DNA of 64,000 nt. It comes from Talinum fruticosum. Lineage: Eukaryota; Streptophyta; Magnoliopsida; Caryophyllales; Talinaceae. Made by a program: the position numbers and the translations under genes. The stretch is from positions 2,170,001 to 2,234,000 of the forward strand of contig JAITYX010000003.1 in NCBI GenBank assembly GCA_021018815.1, given 5' to 3'. The notes beneath the pieces were generated by a model. That model was not told the origin of the DNA. It did not search any database and was given only the letters and a program-made list of their open reading frames with translations. Of the stretch, positions 34,840 to 45,685 are shown one piece after another (within the stretch, counting starts at the first letter, position 1; each line of letters starts with the position of its first letter).

Positions 34840-36614
34840 TCGTGGTCCTTTTATGAGGCAGAAGGTGCTTCGAACCCGGATTTGAATGACTTTGGGTTTA
34901 GTCCGATTCCGAGTCTTCTTCTTTTCGGAGAACCGAGTCCGTGTCTCTTTCCTTTTAAAAACCTTTCCTTTTGAAACAGGAGAAAATGGTTTCTTTTTGT
35001 AGATAGGTCTGGGTTTAGTCCTCCTTTCATTTTTATGAATGGGACCATGCTCAGCCTTCTTGAACTTAACAGCTTCGAATCCTTTTGAACAATTCCGAGT
35101 AAGAATTAGATTCTTCCTCTTTGTTGAAACCAAGACCTTCTTTTCGAAATGAGACACATTGTGATCCTAAGAGCATATCAAGGTTCTTCTCGTCCTTGAG
35201 AAAACTTCAAAACCAGATCTTGAGACTCAATGAGCTTCGTTTCAGCTTGCTCATTTTCTTTTCTCGAGTAACTCGGACTCGGCCTCATTAGTATGAGCAC
35301 TTGTCTTGAGTTCTCTCGAGTGTCGGTCTCGCTTTTCCAATTCATTTTTTAAAAAGGTGCTCTCGTAAGTGATTGACTCAAGTTGTTCCTTGAAATGAGA
35401 AGAATCGGAATTGGACTTTTCTTCCAAAGTAAAGATGTATTTAGCTAAATCAACTTTGGAGAATTTGAGGAAGTAGTTTATTACCTCTTGAGGATCAGTT
35501 TCCTCATTGTCCGAGTCCGTGTCTCGAGTCCGACTCCTTTTCGCTTCGAGTCGATGATCGCCATCGACACTTTGAGTCATCTCGAGTCTTCGTCCTCTTC
35601 GATGAATCCTCATCACTCCACGTTGCCATCATGGCCTTTTTCTTCTTCCTCGTCCCTTCTTCGTTTTGGACAGTCCTTGACTATGTGGTCTTTGCCGCCA
35701 CATTCAAAACATCCAGAATTTTTAGACAAGGATAACTTTGTGGGTGAAGAAAACTTACCTTTTCTCGTCTCTCTTGTCCTTTTGTAGAATTCTTCTTTTG
35801 GCCTTTTATCCCATCTTTTGTGCTTCATCATTCTCTTGAAGCCTCTTGCAATGAGTGCCATGGGATCATCTTCCGAGTCGAGGAGCTTGGACTTGCTTCT
35901 TTGGATTCCGAGGCTTTAAGAGCGATGTTCTTTTTGGAAGTACCCTCAGCATCTTCTTCTTCCGTATGTATCTCATGGGTCGAAGCTTTCCTATGAGCTC
36001 GTCCGGCTTCAAGATTGAGAGGTTCCGAGCCTCTTCTATGGCAGCTTACCTTCGGACCCCATCGTTTCTTGGGTAGGCTTCGAGAATTTTCCGGCACATT
36101 TCTTCATGGGAGATTTTCTTTCCCAAAGATTTGAGATTGTTGGTGATCTCAGTGAAGCGTATGAACATCCGAGTAATGTTCTCTTCCGGCTCCATTTTGA
36201 AAAGCTCATATTTGTGAAGATACTCGGCCGATCTTCGCTTGTCTCACCCGACTTGTACCTTCGTAGGTGTTGACCGGAGTGTCCCACACTTCTTTAGCAG
36301 AGTCACGTGCAGAGACTCGATTATATTCTTCTCGAGCTTATGGCGCACATGAGGATGTTCATGGCTTTGAAGTTCTTTCCGAACTTCTCTCGCCTGCGGC
36401 GTGAACTCAGCCTTTGTCTTTGGAAGAATTCTCGAATTCATCTGTCTTCGTTGGGATGTAGTTCCCTTGTTGTATGATTTCCCATACTTCTTCGTCGTGA
36501 TCCATAAGGAAACATTCCATCGCCTTCTTCCAAGGACCGAAATTTGAACCTTTGAATTTTGGTGGCCTCGTTGGAAGATCCGCCTTCGTCGAACTCTCCG
36601 GTGTTCCGAGCCAT
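34840..36614 (-). pseudogene. Copia gag with CCHC zinc knuckle (broken)
   Basis: The start ATG at 36614 gives MARNTGEFDEGGSSNE. After a shift comes PPKFKGSNFGPWKKAMECFL and DHDEEVWEIIQQGNYIP, the usual N-terminal pattern of copia gag (P..F.G.N...W...M, then W.II..G). A CFECGGKDHIVKDCP knuckle lies at about 35,715-35,670 for RNA binding. Downstream is a charged, coiled-coil-like region with KVDLAKYIFTLEEKSNSDSS (about 35,460-35,400) and a basic stretch. Gag is unusually long for copia but normal for SIRE. Frameshifts near 36,560, 36,290, 36,100, 35,860 and 35,250 break it. Confidence 0.85.
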
Positions 36615-36659
36615 CCGATCTTTAAACCTTTGGACTGTTAGATCCTTTCCGAAAGGCTA

Positions 36660-36671
36660 GGCTCGATACCA
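36660..36671 (-). other. Copia primer-binding site
   Basis: The minus strand reads TGGTATCGAGCC two bases after the 5' LTR end. It is complementary to the 3' end of plant initiator tRNA-Met, with a one-base gap relative to the common TGGTATCAGAGCC. It marks the start of the internal region. Confidence 0.88.
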
Positions 36672-36673
36672 AT

Positions 36674-38209
36674 CGAAGGTTTGCTCTGGGAGAGTCTCGA
36701 GTCACCCTAGAGGGGGTGAATAGGGTGATGAAAAATTCTTTGTAAAAGTGCACACCTTTTCGACAGAGAAAAGACAAAGACAGATTCCGAGTCTAAGCAA
36801 GGGGTCGAAAATAATGGACTCGTAATGTAATGAATCGTAGTAAACACGTTCAGCAGGGATGTCCGAGTCTAGAATGAACTCGGAAAGTGAACACAGAGAT
36901 TTTACGTGGAAACCCTCCCGGGCGTAGAAACCACGGCCCGTGTCAATCCAGACACGAAGTCAAATCCACTATTTTGAGTCCACAAAATACCGTGAACTTG
37001 ACGTAACCCGAGTTGCTCCTCGGACAACTCTATACAAGTTTTCCTAGACTCGAAGTTCCCTTATCTCGATCTAGTACTTCCTAGCTGAGATAACCCTTAC
37101 AGCTTAGGGACAACTAAGCCGAGTTAACCCTTACAGCCTTAGTCAAGGGACCTTACAAAGAATGTAAGAAGTGTTTGTAATCGAGTACAAGACCTTACAA
37201 CTCGTAAAGTAATGAATTACAGAGTGGGAGTCGTAAGTTGAAGATTGAAAGTAAATACAATAACTTTGTTCAAGTTGGAGTATTGACAGTATGTTCCGCT
37301 ATCTTCAAGTCTTGTGAAGTGGCTTCTATTTATAGATAACCGAGCAGAGTAGCCGTTATCTTCATCTCGCCGACCGAGAGTCCTCTCGTGACCGTTGATA
37401 AGGGCTTTCGAGTCACTCGTAAAGTATCCGTTGAAAATATGGTCGCTGGACCACGGTTTAACTCTCTTGGAAGTCCCAAAACCATCGGTTGTGTCTTGAA
37501 AAGTGTGGTGAAAACCATCGTTAAGCTTGACCTTCCATTTTTCCGGATATGGAAGCGCATGCCTTCCGACACAATCTTCTGGGACTAGAGCAGGGATGGT
37601 GAAAAGCTATATCTCGCTGGTGATTTGATGTTCAAGCTCGGCTACTTTTGTAATTTGAAAAGATATCCTCGATTGAATAACCTACAAAAGTAAAACACCT
37701 TTCGGTTCTCAAAGTATAAAATACTTTGGTCCAAGGTTAGACATAGATAATAAAAATAATCATGATAATTAACAAACAGATTATCCGAGTCGAAAAGAAA
37801 TGGAACTTTCCGAGTCTAATATCTATGATACTCGTAATTCCATAAGACTTAGTCTTAAGCAAGGAATCAAGTTCTATCAACAAATATCGAGTGGGAAACA
37901 CTTGATGTAGACTAAGCATGAAAAGAACTATGAATGCCGACTTTGCAAACAATAGAGTAAATAATCATAAGTCAGATTCTCGAGAGAGAGTGGACTCGTA
38001 ATAAAGAACAAGTTTTCCGAGTCGCTAATCGAAAAGCGATTAAAGAGATAAGTGAAGGCCGAATCGCATAGAAAAGATACTATTTCACTCAAGTAAGTTT
38101 CTAAGACACAGAGAATGCCTTGGAATCAAAACACTATATGAATGACATCGTTATACCCGATTCTTTTTGCATGACTCGTAAATATATAGAGCAGATGTCC
38201 GAGTCTTCA
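36674..38209 (-). repeat. Copia 5' LTR (right copy)
   Basis: In the plus direction it starts CGAAGGTTTGCTCTGGGAGAG, so one base differs from the left copy's TG terminus, and it ends ATGTCCGAGTCTTCA. The TATA box is at 37327-37336 (minus strand TCTATAAATA). It is the promoter LTR of the element. Confidence 0.97.
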
Positions 38210-38214
38210 TTAAG

Positions 38215-38763
38215 TAACCGAGGTGTGTACCTGAAGCCGTATTAAGTGCTTCGAGGCTGTGTTAGGTGATATGGTACTTATTGTTATGATCTCGTGTTAA
38301 GGTGAGAAGAAGGCCAACTCTACCTGCCCAATCTGAGGGGATTATTTCTCAGCCCGCACAACCCGACCCATCCTGCATCGAAGCAGTCAGCCGCTCACCT
38401 CTTTATTTCTCAACTTTGTGGGATCAATTCTAACTTTGTATATGCAGGTCAACCTTAGGCACCCCAACCAGGCCAACCTCGAGCCACCCCACATTGAAGA
38501 AGGTCAACCGGAGCGACCCCAACCCGAGGCATCGCACATTGACATTGATAATGTTCACAAAAGGAGTCGACTTCTCAAAAAGCTATGCGAAAAGGAGGAA
38601 ATGTGATGCATCCCCACAAGCAACAACCTCAGCCATCCTCGGAAAATCCTTCTTAACCCCCCAAACCGAAATGATCGAACCACCTATGGAAAAGAACTTT
38701 CATGTGAGAGTTAGGCTACCCAAAACCGCCTCGCCCATCTTCTTCTACTCCATCTCGCTTTAA
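38215..38763 (+). pseudogene. MULE transposase 3' part beyond the copia
   Basis: The minisatellite continues to about 38270. A possible acceptor TTTGTATATGCAG at 38448 is followed by a Pro/Glu/Gln-rich reading, VNLRHPNQANLEPPHIEEGQ. A shifted continuation carries MIEPPMEKNFHVRVRLPKT. Plant MULE transposases commonly end in such low-complexity tails, so this is probably the last exon. No domain confirms it. Confidence 0.4.
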
Positions 38764-39520
38764 GAAAAATGTGTCCTCTACAAGTAGTAGCACCACATCC
38801 AACAACCGGATCATCACGAAGAAGAAGTCCACCAAAAGTCAACCAACCAGGAGGTCAAACCGAATCCGAAAATGTGCAAACCCAAGTCGGACATATGTGG
38901 TCCTGGATGAATGATGTTCTTCACCAAGCAACTTTTGTTTTCTTTTTCTTATGAAATAGTTAGGCTCCAATGTTCGGAGATATGTATTTTGTGGTAATTT
39001 TTTGACATACTTATGTAATTGCCAATTTCAACTTTGTTCTTTTTTTTATTGTTTTTTTACCAAACAATGATGTTAATTGTGTCCAAGTTGGACATTTTGT
39101 ACCCATTACATATCTCAATATATGAAAGTGAGTTTCTTAATTAAGCCAATTGTTTCCAAGTTAGCAAACAATGATGCCAACCCAAAATTTAGCCAATTGT
39201 TATATATTTAAGCACATTAATATCTTCAGTCATGTACCAAAAATGGAGACAATTATATCTCAACATGTACATAAACAGAAAACACAAAGGGGAGGCAATT
39301 TCATAAATGTAAAAATAGCTTCATCATTCATTCATAATTCATTTAGGCTACAACATAAGGCATAATTCAACAACTACAACTTAACAACAACACACATTAC
39401 TCATAATTCATTCAGCCTTCACATTCACGCTACAACTCCACTCCCCAAAACCCTACCAAATGCAAACATTACAGCTTATGAAAATTATGCCCCACGTTAC
39501 AATTTTCTCCCTCTTTTGAT
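38764..39520. other. MULE interior between the two genes
   Basis: The two MULE genes converge here, with transposase reading rightward and the GRF ORF leftward. The DNA is AT-rich, with runs such as TGTTCTTTTTTTTATTG and CTTAATTAAGCC. I see nothing coding. Poly(A) signals for both genes would be expected here. Confidence 0.45.
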
Positions 39521-39582
39521 GCCTTCCGATTACCATCTTCATCCTTCTATACTTCTCTTTTACAACCTTCAAACTTTCTTCA

Positions 39583-39893
39583 TCAACTTCTCCGATTCTC
39601 TCGAACAGTCTCTAGCTTCTCTTTCTCTGCAGTCAATGCCTCGTTTTTTAGTATCAATTCAACCACCATCGATTTCACCCTTTCACATAAAAAGTCGTCC
39701 ACCCACCTAAAGTATCCACAATCTCCAAGCGTGCCAAACCTTGAGCACCTTGCAAACCTCCTACCAGGATTCTTCGTTGTCATGCTTATGTAAATTTCAT
39801 ATCTTTCGCCACAACTGCAGGAGCTTTCAACATCCGAGAAACAGGGCAACTCTTACACGCTTTGCTGGGGCTACGGCCGTCGATTGAGACATG
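39583..39893 (-). pseudogene. GRF-type zinc-finger ORF inside the MULE
   Basis: The minus-strand frame reads SSCSCGERYEIYISMTTKNP then GRRFARCSRFGTLGDCGYFRWVDDFLC. This is the GRF zinc finger (PF06839), with the four metal-binding Cys/His-type positions, the NPGRRF motif and the CGYFxW motif. A helix with LILKNEALTAEKEKLE, probably coiled-coil, follows. A likely ATG at 39893 (MSQSTAVAPAKR) is in another frame, so one shift lies near 39,850. GRF fingers bind single-stranded nucleic acid in other proteins. Short GRF plus coiled-coil proteins are abundant in plants. Position inside the TIRs, convergent to the transposase, suggests a second MULE gene or a captured one. Confidence 0.75.
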
Positions 39894-40119
39894 ATTGCAT
39901 CTATTTGCCTTCGATTCTTCTTCGATTTCGTGACACAAACCCTAATTTCTCGTCCCAATGTACCCAATTTCACTCAATTTCGTGTTTTGTGGTTTTCATA
40001 CTCAAACCCTAACTTTTCAATTTAGGGGTGGAAGTTGCAAATGAACACCGAATTGGAGGGAATTCGTTGCCATATATTTAATACTCTTAATAGTTCAAAA
40101 AAAACCATAATTAGTTTTC
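39894..40119. other. Upstream region of the GRF ORF
   Basis: The DNA between the GRF start and the right TIR carries several AAACCCTAA motifs (plus strand), common near plant promoters and 5' leaders. No further gene is seen. Confidence 0.4.
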
Positions 40120-40285
40120 TCAAGCGGTTGCTCGGGTTTTTACCGGCCTTAGCCGGTCACTTTAACCTCCAAGTGACATTTTTTTACGTAATTACTAGCT
40201 TAGTGGCAGACGATTACCATTGATTAAATTAGTGACATTTTTGACAATTCTAGAGAGTTTAATGGTAGTTTAATCCGAGCACTCA
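40120..40285 (-). repeat. MULE right terminal inverted repeat
   Basis: Reverse-complemented, it starts GAGTGCTCGGATTAAACTAC and follows the left TIR through GAATTGTCAAAAATGTCAC and TAATTACGTAAAAAAATG to GGCCGGTAAAAACCC. It ends at 40284/40285, next to the TSD TTTAGTAAG (40286-40294). Confidence 0.92.
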
Positions 40286-40294
40286 TTTAGTAAG

Positions 40295-40824
40295 GTGGAC
40301 TTCTCCTCCAGCGGATTCATCAAAATTAATTTTGACAAGACCTTATCTTTAGGGGGTACAACAACTGGTTATGTTATTCGTGATTGGAAAGGAGAGCTCA
40401 TCCAAGCAGGCACTCACTTCATGTACAAGGCACCTATACTTGTATCTAAAGCTACAACCATGCAAAATGGTATTAAAGTAGCACTAGAGACAGGATTCAC
40501 ACACATACAAGTGGAGGGTGATAGCAACATAGTTATTCAGGCAGTTTAGGGTTCCAGTCACACCCCATGGAGGATCTAATCGTTAATTCATGATATACAA
40601 ACTATGCTTTTATTGTTCTCCTCTTGTTCAATTAACCATGTTTTTTGAGAGGGTAATATGACAGATGATTGTATTGCCAAATTAGGATGTATTATGAGGT
40701 CTAGTATTACCTTTACATCCTCTAACCTCGCAAGAGTTTTCATGTATACTTACTAAGGATAACATATATAGAACCCTTAAGAGAAAGGTTGCCTAATGTT
40801 CTTTGTACATACCATCCAAAAAAA
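40295..40824 (+). pseudogene. LINE 3' end: RNase H-like domain and short poly(A)
   Basis: After the MULE the LINE continues with GFIKINFDKTLSLGGTTTGY then VIRDWKGELIQAG then VALETGFTHIQVEGDSNIVI, a plant-type RNase H (RVT_3) C-terminal domain. A one-base shift separates it from the preceding VRWTSPP. The element ends ...TACATACCATCC followed by seven A residues (40818-40824). Beyond lies chromovirus LTR DNA. Confidence 0.85.
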
Positions 40825-42086
40825 GTACTTTGTGAAATTCGTTGAAGCTTTGAATGTTTTAATCAATTTTAAACAAGTTTTTGCAACCACCAACACTTTC
40901 TTTCAAATTCTTTTAGTAAACTGAATAACTTTCTAGGGATTTAGACTTGAGCTAGCACCGCATAGTTTTGAGATGATACAAGCCCCCATGACTCGGGCTC
41001 CTGGGACCTAGTTCTAATGAAACTTTTGGAAGGCTTTGCTTTCCTCGTCAAGAAATAATCAACAACCCGAATACATATGTTTGGTTAGGCATCCTGGGAT
41101 ACCAGGACCCGGTGCATAAACCCATGACACTAGGCATCCTATCACACAAGGACCCCATGGTCCGATACACAAGACCGAGCCCTTCCATTGGTCTAAACAA
41201 TCCTTAGCCCAAAATCCATTCAAACCACTTTCACACATTCAATCATTAATTTTCATTTGGAACAACATTCTCAAATTAGTTTAACACCATAGAAGGCATA
41301 TCATAATCTGTCCTTTTGAATTCAATTTGTCAAATCAGCTTCATTTCTTTCAAATATATTTTCAAGTTTAAATAGCAATTATGAAGAAATCGTATTCAAG
41401 GATAATTTTGCATAAAATACTAAACTCTTTTCGTAACTAACTTTTTACCATCATTTGGGATTAAGTCACTTTACAAGCCAAACATCTAGATATTAAGATT
41501 TAACATCATAAGCTAACACAACTACTCATGTATTCACGACAAGTCGATTGGATTGGCGGTGATAGTTCATCACTAACCTTCTTCTTTCTTTTTTTTTCTC
41601 TCTCTCTCGCTAACATCCTAAGCTATAACACCCCTCAGCTCTCTATTCTTCCTCTTTTTTTTCCTCTCTCTTGCTTGGTTCCTCTCCTTCTTCTTTCTTT
41701 TCGCTCGGGCTTCCCTTCTGTTTCTTTTCCCAAGCCCTTTTTCCTTTATTTCCCCCTTACCTCCTTCTTCCTTTGTCGTCTCTTCATTAGAGTATGCTAG
41801 CAAATCCCTAACTTTACACTAATCACTTCATGTGTTTATCATCTTACACGTAATTGCTATTATTATTATTATTATTTTATTTTTTTAGTTAGAGCAATTT
41901 AGGTAAACTAAAAATAGTTAATACAATTTGTCTTGGGTTTTCATTCATTTGGGGTCGGCAAAAGAGCGATTATATTTATTAATTAAACTATATAAGCACA
42001 TGATGATTACATAAAATAAATTATGTATAAATTACTTAATTTAATTTAACTATATAATTAACCTACTTAAAATCTCGAGTCTCACA
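40825..42086 (-). repeat. Chromovirus LTR, U3-side part
   Basis: On the minus strand the LTR begins TGTGAGACTCGAGATTTTAA at 42086, directly after the PPT. It contains a GA-rich tract (plus-strand CT-rich, about 41,575-41,790), typical near the transcription start of such LTRs. It runs to 40825, where the LINE poly(A) interrupts it. With 12260-13000 it would make an LTR of about 2 kb. Confidence 0.65.
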
Positions 42087-42104
42087 TTTCTCCCCTTCTT
42101 AAAA
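42087..42104 (-). other. Chromovirus polypurine tract
   Basis: The minus strand reads TTTTAAGAAGGGGAGAAA immediately before the LTR start TGTGAGACTC. This marks the 3' end of the internal region and the start of the 3' LTR. Confidence 0.88.
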
Positions 42105-45100
42105 GAATTTCGTCATCAAAATTTAGATACCCGATGTAAATAAGTGGGGTATTTCTCTTATATTTCATGTTTTAGCTCCCATGTCATTTCTTCTAACTTA
42201 TGGTGTTTCTAGAGTACTTTGACGTACGAAATAATCTTAGTCCTAAGTTTTCGCTCTTGTCTTTGTAAGATGCGGATCGGTTCTTCTTCAATAAGGTTCT
42301 CGTTGACCTGTAAAGGTTCATGTTTGACGACATGCTTCGAATCGACATATATTTGCGAAGGTTAGAAAAATGGAAGACCTCATGAAGACCTTGGAGAGAG
42401 GGTGGTAAAGCTAATTTGTAAGCTACAAGACCAATTCTTTGCAAAATCTGAAATAGCCATATGAATCTAGGGTTAAGTTTACCTTTCTGCCCAAATCTCA
42501 AGCTCCCTTTTAGGAGAGAGACTCTTAAAAACATATGATCCCCAACTTGGAATTCTAAGGGTCTTTGCTTTAGATATGCGTAACTCTTTTGTCTATCTTG
42601 CATAGCTTGCAGCCTTTTCCGTAGTACCTTGATAGCTTCTATGGATTGATTTATCATTTCAACCTTAGAAGGTATTCTTTCTCCCACTTTGTTCCAAACT
42701 ATAGGAGTCCTACACTCGTTGACCATATAAAGCTTCGTATGGAGCCATAACAATACTTGTGTGGTAACTATTGTCATAGGAAAACTCAACCAATGGAAGA
42801 TTATTATCTTAGTTACCCCCAAAATCTATAGCACAGGCTCTCAACATATCTTATAGAGTTCAGGTTGTGTATTATGTTTGACCATCATACTCGGGGTGGA
42901 ATGTCGTGCTCAAATCTAAGCTTGTACCCAAGGCTTCTTTAAATGCATGCCAAAACTTAGCATTAAACTTACTCTCTTGGTATGATACTATACTCGAGTG
43001 GGACGCCATGTAGTCTAACTATTTCCGCTATATATAAGTAAGCTAATTGCTACGACATAAAGGTTGCTTTGATTGTGAGACAAGGAGCTGATGTTGTTAT
43101 TCTATCGATTACTACCCACAAGCAATCACGTTATTTTGGGTAGACCGGTGATAAAATCCATGTTGACATATTCCCATTTCCATATTTGAACCGGTAGGGG
43201 TTGAACTAATCCTCCTGGTTTCTAATGCTTCATTTTCATCCTTTAACAAATGAGACAATGAGCTACATATTATGCTATGTCCCTTTTTATACCTATCCAC
43301 TCGAAATGACTTTTCAAGTCATGGTAGATTTTTGTACTTCCAGGATGCGTGGTGAATACTCGAATTGTGAGCCTCCTTCGTCATTTCTTTTTGAGCTAAG
43401 ATGTTGGGTATGCACAGTCTTCCTTTATACCAGAGCGTCCCATTCTCAACACTAAACTTCGTAATTCGATATTCCTCTACACCCTTTTTGATCTTCATCA
43501 ATTCTATATCTAAAGACTAAAGTTCCTTAATTTTGTTTACCTGTGGGGACTTTATTTGCATTGTTGCTAAACAACTTGGCTCACTTGGTGGTATCACCTC
43601 TATTTGGAGTTTTTCTAACTCTCTTAAGAGTCGACGGTCATTCGATAAGCAACGAAGCCACATATCCTGTCTTTATGATCAAGGCATCTCGCTACCAAAT
43701 TTGCTTTACCCGGGTGATACTTAATTTCCATGTCATAATCCTTCAAGAGTTCTAACCACCTCCGTTGTCTCATATTCAACTCTTTTTGCATAAAGATATA
43801 CTTCAGACTCTTATGGTTTGTATAGACCTCACACCTAACACTATATAAATAATGTCTCCATATTTTCGGAGTAAATATTACAATCGCTAACTCCAAATCA
43901 TGGGTCGGATAGTTTTCTTCATAAGATTTCAACTGTCGTAACGCATATGCAATAACTTTACCATTTTGTATTAATACACACCCTAGTCCCTTCTTGGAAG
44001 CGTCACTAAAAATCATAAAGCCTTCCATCCCATGAGGAATTGTCAATACTGGAGTCGATACCAGTCGTTTCTTTAGCTCTTGAAAGCTATTCTCACACTC
44101 CTCGGCCTATTCGAATTTCTCGCTTTTTCGAATTAGCGAAGTGATAGGAAGCGAAATCCTAGAAACGTCGTCCACAAATTTTCGATAGTAACGAGCCAAA
44201 CCTAGGAAACTCCTTACCTCAAATACACATGTGGGCCTTGGCCAATTCACTATGGCTTTTATCTTAGTTGGATCCACGGATATGCCTTCCTTAGACACTA
44301 CATGCCCTAAGAAGTTAACCTTTTCTAACCAAAGCTCACATTTTTTGAGTTTGGCATAAAACTGGTGCTCTTTTAAGGTTGCAAGTGCCATCCTTAAGTG
44401 CTTCTCATGTTCCTCTCGCACTTTTAGAGTATAATAAGGATATCATCGATGAAGACTACTGCGAATTTTTTAAGGAAAGGCTTGAATACCCTGTTCATCA
44501 AATCCATGAAGAAGGCAGGAGTATTTGTTAGTCCAAAAGGAAGAACTAGGAACTCATAGTGACCATATCGCGTTCTGAATGCACTCTTGGGTACATCTCC
44601 TTTCTTAATGTTCAATTGATGAGAACCTTAGATCGATCTTTGAGAACACAGACAAGCCTCGCAAGTTGATCAAAGAAGTCCTCTACTCTTGGGAGAGGAT
44701 ATCTTTTCTTGATGGTCACTTTGTTTAACTCCCTATAATCAATACATAGCCTTAGACTCCCATCTTTCTTTTTCACTGGAAAGTACTCGTGCTCCCCATG
44801 GTGAAACACTAGGACGAATTAGACCTTTAATAATTCTTGTAATTGAACCTTTAGCTCACCCAACTCAGCTGGTGTCATTCTATATGGTGTCTTTGATATA
44901 GGTGTAGTATCCGGCACCAAGTCTAAGGTGAACTCAATCTCCCAATCTGGAGGTAACCTTGACACTTCCCTAAATACTTCTTCAAATTTGTTCGCCACCG
45001 AAATATTATTGACATTGATTTCTCTTGATTTAGCGCATAGATATCCTCGACATCCTTTTCCGAGCATTTTGGAGGCTTCGATGTCTGACACAAGAGGAAT

Positions 45101-45685
45101 AATTTTCTCAAGACTATTCCCTCTAAATTCTAGCTTTTCTCACTCGGGGTTGTTATAGACACTAATGTCTTGCTACAATCTATGACCACTTTATATTGTG
45201 ATAGCCAGTCCATCCTAAGGATAATGTCAAAATCTCTTATTGCTAACTCCATCAAGTCTATCAGGAGAGTTATTCCACTTATACTTAATTGGTAATTCCT
45301 ATAGATCACATCATTTCGAGCTACTAACCCTATTGGAGTTGATATGTGTAGTCCAACATCCATTATGGCAGGTTTGTATATTAGTTTCTTAGCAAATTCG
45401 AGTTCACAAAAGCATGGGTGGCCCTCGAATCAAATAAAACATGAGCATATAGATTATCAAGGGGTAACGTACCTTCAACTACATCATTGAGATTCTTTAT
45501 TTCCTTATAAGGGATACTAAGGTCATTGAGGTCTCTCCTTCCTTCTTTAATGATGTTGTAAACTCTTCCACCTTCCTTGTGGTTTCTTATCTGTCCCTTT
45601 TTATCTCTAGCGGAAGGTCGCCCTTGCTACAAGGAAGATTAAGGTCTAAATCCTTGCCTCTCGTCCCACATTCTAATTGTTTCCA
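42105..45685 (-). pseudogene. Ty3/gypsy chromovirus pol, broken
   Basis: Going down the minus strand, the protease active site at about 45,435 reads VLFDSRATHAFVN (DSG changed to DSR). It continues with DFDIILRMDWLSQYKVVIDC. RT carries PYRMTPAELGELKVQLQELL, then [19 protein letters not shown] and the catalytic box [11 protein letters not shown] (about 44,455). RNase H has [20 protein letters not shown] and [10 protein letters not shown]. The integrase zinc domain is at 43,500-43,320 and its core (EIVRLHGVP..., 43,020-42,850) is full of stops. The integrase C-terminus has RPLEFQVGDHMFLRVSLLKG and LPPSLQGLHEVFHFSNLRKY. The tail VKVL...HHKLEEMTWE is chromodomain-like. This assigns it to the Tekay/Del-like chromoviruses. 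The 5' side is cut by a LINE at 45685. Confidence 0.93.

Larger units (their letters stand above)
27452..38209 (-). mobile_element. Full-length Ty1/copia retrotransposon, SIRE lineage, 10.76 kb
   Basis: Two LTRs of about 1.535 kb (27452-28986 and 36674-38209) flank an internal region. The TSD is TTAAG (27447-27451 and 38210-38214). PBS (36660-36671) and PPT (28987-29000) fix the minus orientation. The gene order gag, protease, integrase, RT, RNase H is the copia order. The RT resembles the SIRE/Maximus lineage, as does a further ORF of about 1.6 kb between RNase H and the 3' LTR. The LTRs differ by roughly 30-40 events counted by eye, so insertion is fairly recent. Open frames are interrupted many times, more than the LTR similarity would lead one to expect. 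Confidence 0.95.
24075..40285 (+). mobile_element. Mutator-like element (MULE), 16.2 kb including a nested copia
   Basis: Long terminal inverted repeats (24075-24240 and 40120-40284) start GAGTGCTC and match over about 165 bp with roughly a dozen differences. The TSD TTTAGTAAG flanks both sides. Removing the MULE rejoins the LINE at ...CACCTGTTTAGTAAG-GTGGACTTC, consistent with LTCLVRWTSPP of LINE RNase H regions. It encodes a MuDR-type transposase (plus strand) and a GRF zinc-finger ORF (minus strand). Without the nested copia (27452-38209 plus its TSD) it is about 5.4 kb. Frame lesions in the transposase suggest it is inactive. Confidence 0.93.
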
